Assembly (NCBI GenBank): GCA_002286855.1
Contig: NRSV01000008.1
Coordinates: 186,001 to 250,000 of the forward strand
Length of the DNA stretch: 64,000 nt
From: Bipolaris cookei
Lineage: Eukaryota > Ascomycota > Dothideomycetes > Pleosporales > Pleosporaceae
Direction: 5' to 3'
How positions within the stretch are numbered: position 1 is the stretch's first letter; each line of letters begins with the position of its first letter. The notes under the pieces are model-generated. The model did no database searches and was not told where the DNA came from. It saw only the letters and a program-made list of their open reading frames with translations. Below, piece by piece: positions 11,056 through 21,980 of this stretch. The translations under genes and the position numbers were made by a program.

Positions 11056-13120
11056 ATGGCGTCGGGACGCGATGTGCGCGATATGCTCGGCCTGCCTGCT
11101 GCCGGCGGTGATGCGCCGAAGACAGTAGGTTCAGCAGCACTGGCGGCGCAGACACAGAAGCGGTCAAAGCCTGCGGGAGGGAGCAGGAAGATACGTACGT
11201 TTGGCAACTCTTACGTCTTTCCTTGGGAAATCGTCAAAAGGTCGAGACTGACTCTCATTCGACCAGAGGGCGTTGCGCGCGAGGTTGCTGCGCTGTATGG
11301 TGAACGACCGCCGCCCGTCGCCGTCTACGAGGAGAAGAAGGCGTACAGGGCGAAGAGGCAGAACACAGGGCCAGCAAAGAAATGGTATGTCTGACAAAGG
11401 AGAGATGCAAGAGGATGGACTAATCGCGTTGCGCAGGATACAACAGCCCTTTACCAATCCCGCGCGTGCCGATGGCCTTGTGCTGAGGCACTGGCGGCGC
11501 AAGCCCACAGCCGCACCGCCTGTACAGGAAGCCGATGACGCGACGATGCACGAAGGCGACGCAGCAGACACCTCGGACACCTATATCGAAATATGCTCAG
11601 ACTACGCAAAGTACGACATCAAGGTCGACATGCCCAGCTTCACCGACGAGGAGTACGACCAGTTCCTGCGTAGCGACGACTGGAGTCGCGAAGAGACAGA
11701 CTACCTGTTTGAGGTTGTCCGAGACTACTCGTATCGATGGCCTGTCATATGGGATCGCTACGACTATCAGCCATCGCGGCAGTACGCTCCAGATTTGACA
11801 GACGGTGGCGACCAAGCACTCGCGACCATGCCGTTTGCGCCATCAAAAAAGCGATCATTGGAAGACCTCAAGGCACGCTTTTACGACATCTCTGCGAAAC
11901 TCATGAAGCAGCGCATACCAGAAGTCTCCATGGATGCCGACCAATACAGCCTCTACGAGATGCTCACCAAATTTGATCCCGTCATGGAAAGGAACCGCAA
12001 GATGCTGGCTACAGCACTCATTAACCGCACAATGGATGAGGTTAAGGAGGAGGAATTTTTACTCACCGAGCTCCAGCGCATCAACATGGCTGCCAACCGT
12101 CTCGATGCCGAACGCGAAGAACTCCGGGCACGGCTCGACGCACCACCACAGAACCCACAAGCCTCGGCAGGGCTACAAGCCTTTACATCATCACAAGCAC
12201 TGCAGGCTCTCTTTCAACAACTATTCCAACAGGACCGCAGCAAGAAGCGTGCAGCTGGTGGTGGGTCAGGACCTGGTCGGCTCAGTCTCTCCGCCAACGA
12301 TATGGTACACACTCCCGGCTCAGCGCAACAACAACTATCCGCCGCGAATCGCCGGCAAAGCATGGCACAGAATCAACAAACACCCGCGCAAACGCCTGTG
12401 AAGCATCTCTCTCCGCACCAAGAACATCGCTTCAACGTATCAACCCACGATCGGCTTACATCAGGTGTTACATTCGGCTCTGATAAGTTACTTAAGATGC
12501 GACAGGCTAAGAGCAATGTTCAGACACAAAAGATTAGTCAAATGCTTGCAGCGTTGGGTGTGAGTGACATTGTCCCAATACCTACTAGCAAAGTGGGCGA
12601 AGTCTTTGAAGTTTTGGTTACCAAGGTCAGCAAATTGCTCGATGTGCGAAAAGTGCGCGAGAAGGAAGAGGGAGAATGTAAAGTTTTGCTTGCTATGAAA
12701 GAACGACGCATAGCCAGTGGAAACGGAAACAACGGCGGTGGCGAGGAAGGCGAGAGCAGATCGAAACAAGAAGTACGCGACTCGCAAGAAACGCCCGGCG
12801 CGGATGCTGACGCCGACGGGGACAACGACGACGAAGACGATGTCAACAAGAACTATGGCGACGATGCCGAAGGAGACAACGACGACAACGAAGAAGGCAA
12901 CGATGCAGACAATGCCGAGGACGACGCCGAGGGCGAGGAGGATGAAGGCGATTTCAATGGCGAAGATGCTGACGATGGCGATGTGGATGCTGAAGGCGAG
13001 GATGACAGCAAACAACAGTCTCGAGCAACGAGTCACAGCGCGTCTGGCCAAGGGCACAAGAGAAGTGCAAGTGTCTTTTCACAAGGGAGCGAGATGAGCA
13101 GCAAACGAGCGAGAAAGTAG
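11056..13120 (+). CDS. SWC4: SWR1/NuA4 complex subunit Swc4 (DMAP1 family)
   Basis: Chromatin subunit shared by the SWR1 H2A.Z-exchange and NuA4 acetyltransferase complexes. Exons 11056-11194, 11267-11384 and 11437-13120 give 646 aa. The N-terminus MASGRDVRDMLGL, the GVAREVAAL segment and FTNPARADGLVLRHWRRK match the DMAP1/Swc4 N-terminal region. The SANT/Myb-like domain follows (FTDEEYDQFLRSDDW, REETDYLFEVVRDYSYRW). The first intron (72 nt, GTACGT donor, CCAG acceptor) is a multiple of three without a stop, so a read-through form 24 residues longer is possible. The second (52 nt) is required for frame. The C-terminal 120 residues are an extremely Asp/Glu-rich tail ending in a basic SSKRARK, probably a histone-binding acidic region plus nuclear signal. 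Confidence 0.9.
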
Positions 13121-13394
13121 AAAGCTTGGTGTTTTCTTTTCGTTGTTGTTGTCTTCTTCATGGGTTGTTGATATTATCCCCTTTGTGCCTTGAACATTTG
13201 CATAGCGTTGGCGTTTGCGGGAGGGAATAAAGCTAGGGCTAAGGGAAAGAATGGGGGTTCATGATCCCAATCCATCAGTAACGGATACATTGATTAGGCT
13301 ATGTTTCTAACAAATGTACAAATACCTCTTCTTCCTATACTTACAATTCCACGCTTCCTGTGAAATTTCTTATGCATAACTTCGTCTCAGAGCA

Positions 13395-14345
13395 TCACAT
13401 CTTCGCCTTGACCTTATCATCCTCCTCCAACCTCGCAAACAACGCCGTCCCCCGTCCCCCCTTAAACAACCCTAACATCTCTCTCCCCATCCATGCCTCC
13501 CTACTCCTAATCAAACCCCCTTCCACATCCGCAAACCGATCCGCCTGAACCCAAATGCCCTTACCATTCGCCGCCATGCCCTCCCCCAACAACCCGCATA
13601 CCGCCCTCGCAACCGCATCTGGCGAATTAATCGAAACCCCTGTCTTGCTCATCTCGCGTGCATACGCCTCCGGCGGTAGGTGCCGCAACTCTGGTTTGCC
13701 CTGTGCGAGGATCGGGGTAACGGTTATCCCCGGCGCGACAAGCGAAATGGCGATGCGTAATTTGGCGCATTCATGCTTGAGTGAGCGCATTAGCCCAATG
13801 AGCCCGTGTTTAGCAGCCGAATAGAGGGGTGCGCCTGCGGCACCAAGGTAGCCTGCTAGACTTGCTGTTAGGACTATTGAGCCAGCGAAGTCGCCACCAT
13901 TCTTGCGCAAGTAGTGGATTGCGAGTTTCGTGGTGCTGGCTGCGGCGTTGAGGTCCAAGGTGAGGACTCTGTGATCGGGCTCGGCTAGGTTGCCAGAGGA
14001 ATCGAGGGGGGAGGTGAAGAATTGGTCGGCGTGTTCGGCTATGCCGGCGTTGACGAAGACGGCGTCTATGCGGTTGAACTTTGTGTGGGCGGCTGCGAAG
14101 GCGGCGCGTTGGGCAGGCCAGGATGTGATGTCGCAGGTGTGAACGAGGAGGTGAGATGGAGAGTGGGTGAAGGTTGGAGGTGGGGGGTGGAGGTCTAGTA
14201 GGATGAGGTTGTGGTTTGGGTTGAGGGCGGAGAGGAGGGTGGCTGTTGCGAGACCTATTCCTGAGGAGCCGCCTGTTATGAGGATTGTTTTTGGGGTGGA
14301 GTTTAGGGATGTGAGGGTGGAGGAGGAGGGATCGAAGAGGGCCAT
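13395..14345 (-). CDS. Short-chain dehydrogenase/reductase
   Basis: A single-exon 316-aa protein of the classical SDR family (NAD(P)-dependent oxidoreductase). It shows the cofactor-binding TGGSSGIG (24-31), an acidic residue after the second strand (LLDLH, D51, suggesting NAD preference), CDIT, NAG (99-101), the catalytic Ser in LTASLAG, and YSAAKHG with Y175 and K179. Near the C-terminus it has no peroxisomal signal or membrane helix. Family placement is certain but the substrate is unknown. It is divergently oriented to the p24 gene, about 765 bp apart, with no sign of functional linkage. Confidence 0.92.
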   Translation of the reverse strand: MALFDPSSSTLTSLNSTPKTILITGGSSGIGLATATLLSALNPNHNLILLDLHPPPPTFTHSPSHLLVHTCDITSWPAQRAAFAAAHTKFNRIDAVFVNAGIAEHADQFFTSPLDSSGNLAEPDHRVLTLDLNAAASTTKLAIHYLRKNGGDFAGSIVLTASLAGYLGAAGAPLYSAAKHGLIGLMRSLKHECAKLRIAISLVAPGITVTPILAQGKPELRHLPPEAYAREMSKTGVSINSPDAVARAVCGLLGEGMAANGKGIWVQADRFADVEGGLIRSREAWMGREMLGLFKGGRGTALFARLEEDDKVKAKM

Positions 14346-15110
14346 TGTTGGTGTTGCTGGTGTTGTGGTATGGGATGAGGAATGTTTTGCGATGCAGTGC
14401 TATGTCAAGTATTTTTACATTGCAGTACTGCTTGTGACAATGAAGCTAGGAATAAACTTGAACATGATTGAACAATGAATAAATAATTTTATACTGGTGA
14501 GTGGATTCGGATTTTGAGGTCCCGACTTGCATTTCGTGCATATACAAATGCCGTGATTGGAATCCTTTGGCTAGGTTAAAGTCGTATTTGCGGGGCTGTC
14601 TTACGATATGTCCTTCTGAGCATGTGTCCTGAATCATGACAGTCGCCACTGGTTCAACTGGGGATATACATGAGGAGTACAACGTTTTTTCTAGTCAGTA
14701 TCTGGTATACTAAAGGTCAGTCAGAAGTAGAAATAATGTCTTCTTCGTAGACGCCGGATGGATTTGAGCATAACCATGGTCATAAAGTCCTGGAGCACCA
14801 TATGAATATACTTTCGAGAGACTATTGTCTCTCCTGGTCTTTGCAAACAAATTAAGAAGAAGATACATAGATTTCCATAGTTGAAAGCATGCATGTAGTC
14901 AACTCCAGGTGGTAGGGGCTCAGCGTGCGCCAAACAAATGAGCGGCGCACGTGTCGAGAGTCTAACCGCTTTCGGAACGTACACCTGGAGTTTCTGGAAC
15001 TCGACACATGCACTTTGAGCTCCGGGATTCCCAAGTGCACAAGCTCACCAACACTCAAACTCCGCGCTACGACCAATATTTTTTCGCGGGGTGACTTTCG
15101 ACCTCTCAGA
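14346..15110. other. Divergent promoter region
   Basis: This lies between the divergently transcribed SDR and p24 genes. No open frame here is persuasive. A T-rich run (15077-15084) sits just before the p24 start. Confidence 0.5.
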
Positions 15111-15929
15111 ATGTGGAAACCAACAGTCCTGCTCGCTGCTGCCCTGGCGGTTCCAGCACAAGCACTTCACTTCTTCCTGGACGGCGCAGTCCAAAAGTGC
15201 TTCTACGAGGAATTGCCCAAGGACACACTTGTTGTTGGTACAGCCGAGCCTTCTTCGTTGATAATTCTAGACTGCTGGACTTCGCAATGGAGCAGAAGAG
15301 CCATGACTAACAATATCAGGCCATTATCACGCCGAGCCCTGGGACGACGCGACCAAGTCCTACCTACCCAAATCTGAGATCGGCGTCTTCGTAACAGTTG
15401 AAGAAACATTCGATGACAACCACCGCATCGTGGCCCAAAGAGGCTCTGCCGAAGGCCGCTTCACTTTCAGCGCCGCCGACAGCGGACAGCACAGGATCTG
15501 CGTCATTCCTCAGAATGTCCAGGGCGGAGGCGGCTGGTTAAATCAAGGTATCCATGGTACCGTCAGGTTTACCCTCGACATGGCGATTGGAGAGACGAGC
15601 AGGATCGAGAGCACGGACAAGGACAAGGTCGAGACGTTGGTGCAGAAGGTCAAGGACTTGAATTCGCGGCTACTGGATGTTAGGCGAGAACAGGTCTTCC
15701 AGAGAGTACGTTTGACTACCATTCACCAAAATGAAAAGTGGAGGCTACGTGTGTGGGAGCAGGCTAACATGTTATACAGGAGCGTGAGGCCGAATTCCGC
15801 GACCAGTCCGAACACACAAACTCCCGCGTCGTCCGCTGGTCAATTGTCCAGCTCGTTGTTCTCGGTGTCACCTGCGTCTGGCAATTATCGCATTTGCGCT
15901 CCTTCTTCATCAAGCAGAAGCTTACCTAG
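15111..15929 (+). CDS. p24/EMP24/GP25L family cargo receptor
   Basis: Type I membrane protein of COPI/COPII vesicles cycling between ER and Golgi. Exons 15111-15237, 15320-15705 and 15780-15929 give 220 aa, the normal p24 length. Order: signal peptide (LLAAALAVPAQA, cleavage near residue 19), GOLD domain starting LHFFLDGAVQKCFYEEL with the paired cysteine in HRICVIP, a coiled-coil heptad stretch with RIESTDKDKVETL and LNSRLLDVRREQ, ERE-type linker, one transmembrane helix (WSIVQLVVLGVTCVWQL), and a short cytosolic tail LRSFFIKQKLT. The FF pair is a COPII-type export signal; the tail lacks a strict terminal dilysine. It resembles the Erp1/Erp5/Erp6 (gamma/alpha) group, but the exact paralogue is not resolved. 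Confidence 0.92.
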
Positions 15930-18900
15930 AATCCTCGCTCGAAGAGACACCCCTTCATGCGCATATCTAACGAAGCGGTGCGGGGCAGGCTAGCGCAGGG
16001 CATATCCAAAGCAAAATTCATGCGAATACCGAGGGAGGTTCGGTAAATGTGACTTGTATTGTACGGCGGGGGGGAATACACGGCGTTGAAGAATTGATAT
16101 TGCTGGGTGTTTAACGTTGGATATTTTGAATCGAGCAGGACATTGCAGTATTGTGTTAGTCAGAGTATATGCCCATAGTTGTGGTGTGAGAGGCGGCACA
16201 TTGTCCCTCCCTTTTCTTTCAAAGGGGTTGCATGATTATGTATGCTATACAGGAATTGGAGAAGAATGACGGATATGTTATCTCACCAATGAGTATGCTT
16301 GCAACACTGATGATTTTAAAGTCGATATTGCGTTGTAAATTTGGCCTCTTTCGTTACAAGCGCTATTCTGCAAAGAGATTTTGTATCATATTGGCTTCTT
16401 TGAAAGATCAAGTATGGGAGCATGTCGTACTGTGATGGTGCCTGTTTTGATGCCCTTTCCCCATTTATGACTAGAAATTCGAAGGGCTGGCATTTTTATT
16501 AGACTAGGATATTAAGTAGTTCATGTAGGCTTAAGCATGAGACTTCTTGCATAGAGGAGGTATAGAAAAAAAAGGGGGGGTGATGAAAGAGGAGGAGAAA
16601 CGCAGGGGCTTGATGCGTGTGAAGGCAATGGCATAATGTGTTATACAAGATTGTATATGGTACTATGAAACGATTGAGAATGGCCAAAGTGCATTCTCTT
16701 TGATAGACATTATGTTTTGGTTTCTTAGGATATGGTAATTACTACGCATCAGTTTTTTTCTAGTGAATTTCCTCTATTAGCTACAGATTATATGAAGAGC
16801 GAACTGGAATATTTTGCCGAGCGGTGGTTGGTTGTTTTGCTAACGATTGGAGGATAAAAGAACGGTTCTAGATTTTGCTCGACCGTGATGTTCTGGAGCG
16901 TGATTTTCTGTAGTGCGATGGCATCTATGTGGGCAGTACGGCGTGCTGTAACCCTAAAGTGTGAAGGTGATGGCGAGATAGGTTCGATGTATGAGGTTAT
17001 GTGGAGGTATAGGTAAGGTATGGCGTGTTTGCAGTAGTTAGGGGATAGCGTGAAGCGGTGTGCCTTTGACCGTTTCGACTTTTTTTTGAAAGAACATAAT
17101 GAGAAAATGACTTTGTCTTTTGCGAATTGTGCTTCTTTATATTTGTTACATCTACCAGTGGAGTCGTACAGTAGAAAAAGGGGGTCTCTTTCGAATAACA
17201 GTAGAAGAGTAAAATGTATAGAGTTAGGTGTGAAAAACCGTTTAATTCAAGGGAGATTCAGCTATTTTACGCCCCAATATTCGCGTAAAAGACACGGCTT
17301 TACGGACGCGGAAGAAATATTACGAAACACAAAGTCATCCATGTACATATGAGACCGATAGCCAATATCTAATTACTTCAGCATTATCAAAGAAACATAC
17401 CTGGATTTCTAATTCAGGATGTCACAATTGGCAAGGAAACCCAACATTGAGGATAAAGTCTCTTACGAAGCACAGTACACTATCACGTTAGAAATTTTTC
17501 ATAAAGCAGAGTGCTGCAAAGGAGGAGATACCGCTCCTGACGAAGGGACGAGACTGATGACTAGCTAAACATTTGTCAGAGAGTGGTGGTCAGCCAAGTG
17601 CGTGACAATCACGTGATACACATCCCGCTTAGATGGCACCATTGGTGACGACAAGGCATAATGTTGGTTTCAGCAACCAAGGCAACGGGTGCAATGAATG
17701 AATCTAGTGTCGAGTCCGTTGTGGTCGAATCCTAAAAATCCTTTTCTTACCCATATTGATACCCACATATCAATTCCACAACAGTAAAATTCCCGTCTTA
17801 GTACCGCAGATACCCACCACCCCACATCATCACCAGAGCATCACGCTGTCGTATCTCCACACAAGAACTACTAGGCTTACTTACCCCGAGTTCGGGCTAA
17901 GATTAGAGCGATATGTATGGATCTCACAACCACGTGTAATACCGAGGCTCAGTGGGCTCGTGCGAGCCAAAGTAAGCAATATACCACAGCCACAGCGGGT
18001 CCTAATAGAGTACGATTATGGTTTTGATAGTGTGACCGCAAGAGGCTATGAAAAAACATGGCAATCGTAACGAGTGGGCCGTGTGCATCTAATGTACATA
18101 CCCCTTTATGTGCTGGTGGGAAAGACGTTCTGATGGGATTTTAAAAGTAGATGTGCGTGCATATGTGCGTGTGATTGCTTTGGTAGCGATACTTTTAGTA
18201 ACGGGATCACGGCGCTTGTTTCCATACTGTGTCTCAGTTAACACTGACTCGATAGAGTTGCATACCCAGCAGGCTGAGGTACACCCATCAGCTATCAGAC
18301 ACCTGCGCCGTTGAAATCAGAAAACGACATCCGTATCAAACACGAGAAGTCTATCCACACGAGGACCAGATGATATGAAATCAATACAGTCAATCCCGAT
18401 CAAGACGCATCGAATTCGTAAAAAAGGCACCAATAATTCCTTACTCCACAGGCTAGAATAGCACTGACAGTTCGGCCCCCAATCATACCCGACATTTGGG
18501 GGCGAAATCTCGGAAACCAAGCTCTTAGAGCTGAGCTGACATGCTCGCCATGTGGAGTTTGAGCGATTCACCACAGATTAGCGAGAGAGACTAGATCTAG
18601 AGGCTAGAAAGAGGACAATGCGCAAACAGGTATGGTGCACGTGCGCATTCGCCCGTAGATTCTGCCGTTAGGTTGAACTGGTGTTTGTTGAAAGTTTTTT
18701 TCCCTGCTGCTGCTGCAGCACCACCATCACGCTTACTGATACATTCTTGGTGCATGCCCAGGCTGCTGAGCAAAAGCATGTTCAACAAGGTTCATCGGGA
18801 TTTCGTACGAAAGAAAGTTTATGCGAGGGGTTGTGCTGCATACTTACGTCGGCCGGCGGTTCCTGGCATGAGGCCGAAGTGCTTTGTCAAGGCTGACAGA

Positions 18901-21900
18901 ACATTTTGCACATGGATGCATGCTGCCTCACGGAGATAATAGCGTCAGCCGAAAGGTGCTTGGCAGGGTGCGATCGGCCCAATATCGCTTCAAACACGGC
19001 TTGAGAGGGGAATGCCCGCCGGCCCAAGAAGCGACAGAACTCAATGTATTGCTTTGCAAATATTGCTGTTAGAGTAAGAACCAAGTAATAGGCAAAATAC
19101 AAATCGGTACTGGCGACGTAACCATAGTCGTCCGACCCCACCCACCCCCCTAGGCTCCAAATGGAAGCCCGGAAGCGTTCTCCGCATTTCAATAATGGTG
19201 TCGCAGGTACCCACTGAATTGAGTTGAGTCTTGTTGCAGCAAAAGAAACCAAACGTGGTTATCGTGCGTCGGTCGCATTGAGTAGGGGGGGGCATTGAGT
19301 TGGGGTATGACGTTGAGAGCACAATGCCATAGTGACCCAAACGGGCTTGGTCCGCAGACGTAATTAATAGTGTTAGCGTTACACTGCTAAAGTTATTGAG
19401 AGCCCAATGGCAGCATTGGGTTGCACTACCCTGGGTTGACGTTGCCCTGCATATGCTGGTTCAATAATTCTGCAATGAGACCGCGTGATTGATAAGACGA
19501 CAGGAATACGAAAGGCTGGGCAATGTGGGTGTAGCAAGTAGAGATAGTATCAGCACGTAAGGTGTCAGGGTACGAGTAGCTGGTGTGTCGCGGCAGCGAC
19601 GTGAGTGGAGAGCGGCACAAACACGCGATTTGGCGTCATGATCGGCATACAAGCCGCCGTACAGAGGACATGTTGAACAGCAGAAACTTGGACGAAGTCA
19701 AGTTGACGCAGGGTCTCATCATCCCATAGTCGCGGATTGGCGGGACGATGAACTAAGGGGTATGGCGCCCGCACAACCGTTTGCGTTGGCGGATAGATGA
19801 CAGCGTTGTGGGGCCTCCGACAGATGATTTGCACCCTGATATCCAGTCAGGGCAGCGGTGCTTGTCTATAGTCAAGAAGAAAGGAAAAGATGCTTACTTG
19901 GCAAAGTACTTTAGGCTTCAAAACAAAAATAGAAGAATGAAGCAAAGATGCTCTACTGCAGCTCGCACTCGTGAAGACCCAGTTGCGGATGCGGATCTTA
20001 GTCGGAAATGAAAAACAGAACTCGGTGATAGTGACGTCATAGCTGATTACAAGTGAGCGACTAATGCTCATGCCCAAGCGGCAGAGCAAACAGCAACGCC
20101 GAAGCGACTGGAAGACAAAGATAATTTTCCTGCCAATCCTGGAGCATTGTGCAAGTGAAAAGCATAAGCAGAAACAATGTATGCATTACATACAGATGTG
20201 CGCACTCTACTAGGACTAGTATCTTCAGTCCAAGTCTCCGCGGAAATCTGTGTGTCGCGTGTGGCCGTGCATCCGCTTTGAAATGTGGCTAGTGGCTTCC
20301 ATCGGCGAATCGAAGGCCCAGATGTTCGGAGAAGCCGGGGTTACAGCAGCATCGTAGAGTCCGTGCATACGGTAGGGCTGCACTGCCACATGGAAGTGTA
20401 ATGGACCCTGCATATTGACCGATTTTGTCCGTCTATGCGATGCCACGTCGACTCGATGGAATGCTTGCTATGCCTGTAGATGCTATCCTTCAGCCTCCAA
20501 GGTTCGGGGGAAGTCTCGGTAAAAAAAATCTTCCTTGCGTGGTGTTGTGGTGTGGTGTTGCTTGTTGCGTGTCGCACCGGCGGCTCCGTGGTAGACCAAG
20601 GATACTGCCAGTGCCGAAGCGGAACCACTTGTTCCAGCTGCGGGTTATCTGCGGGTTGAGGGAGAACATGCGGCTGATCTTGTAATATAGATATCTATCA
20701 CTAGTAGTGTATGAAAGACCCAGCTGCGTGGGTGTGGCTGTGTCTCCAGTCTGAGCAAAGCATCCGGGTGATGTGCATCTCGGTTGCCAGTGCTAGCAGC
20801 GTGGTGCGGGAACCGTTTGGCCACCAGATCCAGCTATCAATAGTACAGGGCAAAATATGGGGTAGGCTATTGACGAATAAGTTCTTACACGATACCACGT
20901 GGCCTTTTGTCGTTTTACGCGGCCTTGTCGACTAGTATGTACGAGCTGAGCATGCCGTGACAATTCACCCTCAAACTGTCTAGATGGCGATTGTGAGTCA
21001 CATGTATACGCATGTGATCAATATCGATACAAGCGAAGACTGTGGTATGGCTGGTGCATTCGTATACTTGACATGTTCGTCGCACTGTCGCCTACACCAC
21101 GCGCATCGAGGCTGCTCCGCCCAGCCAAAGCCAGCCGTACTCGTCCGTGTCGTGACAAGGAGCAGCAGCAGCTTGTTGAATTGGCTATGGGGTACCTCGA
21201 TAGGGGTGGCCTTGACCATCGGATGTCGCACGCTGCTCTGCTCTGCTCTATTGGGAGAAATCATACAAGCGACTGCTTACCGAATCGACGGCCAGCGCGA
21301 CGACAAGGGATCGTTTGGTCTAGTACCAGGTGTCGAGTAGAGGCAGGGGCGTGGACTCTCGGGCACGTTGTGGTATGCCTGTAGAGATCCCTTGGACGCG
21401 CATAGGCGAATCCTCGGAATTGAGAGCAGCGGCGGTAGTGGGTGAACGTAGTTGTCTCGGGTGCTACCCGAACCCAGTCTAAAAAATTTCAATGGTTGAG
21501 GGTCGAGTAGCCGGGCTTTGCACAGCCTTTCGGCCAGACAGGGTCCGGACGGTCATATGCAGGGTGGAGCTGTGGGTGCTGTCGATCGCGCCGCGGCTTG
21601 CACACTAGCGTCTGTTAGTGCATATACCCCTGCAAGTCCAGCAGTCGACCTGGTAGACTTGCGTCATAGGAAAAGGTATGAAAGGAAAGGTATCTGCTGG
21701 CTCATCATGCCCAAGTCGCCTCTGACACTCTCTCAGCAATTAACAATCGCTGACGGACACTCATCAAAGAAATCTCTTAATTCCGGCTTTCCGCGCCTAG
21801 CCGGCCCAGAACACAATCCTCCCTTCTACCCTCTTCTACACCCGACGACCCTTAGATCATTTCATCAAGTCATTCTTCACTCGCATCGGCGACCCATTTC

Positions 21901-21980
21901 CGAGTCATCGGCCGGCAGCCCGCTAGTATAAAGCAACTTGCCACCCGCGCTGGTCCCTTACTTTTTCCCTCCCGACGATT
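15930..21980. other. Six-kilobase gene-poor stretch
   Basis: No gene is supportable here. Frames of up to 150 codons occur on both strands (for example around 17050-17352, 18887-19252 and 20984-21340) but show no conserved motifs, plausible splicing or known family. The 16.0-18.5 kb part is AT-richer than the flanks. The last 300 bp (21700-21980) are C/T-rich and are probably promoter and leader of the RPN4-like gene. No tRNA or 5S rRNA gene was recognised. Confidence 0.5.

Noticed and set aside
12488..13057. 189-codon minus-strand hydrophobic frame opposite SWC4
   Set aside because: It is the antisense of the Asp/Glu-rich SWC4 tail. Hydrophobic Ile/Val runs are an artefact of GAC/GAT codons read in reverse.
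15930..18100. ORFs at 17050-17352 and 17756-18070 as small secreted proteins
   Set aside because: No signal peptide, no cysteine pattern and no family resemblance; the frames end in AT-rich non-coding-like sequence.
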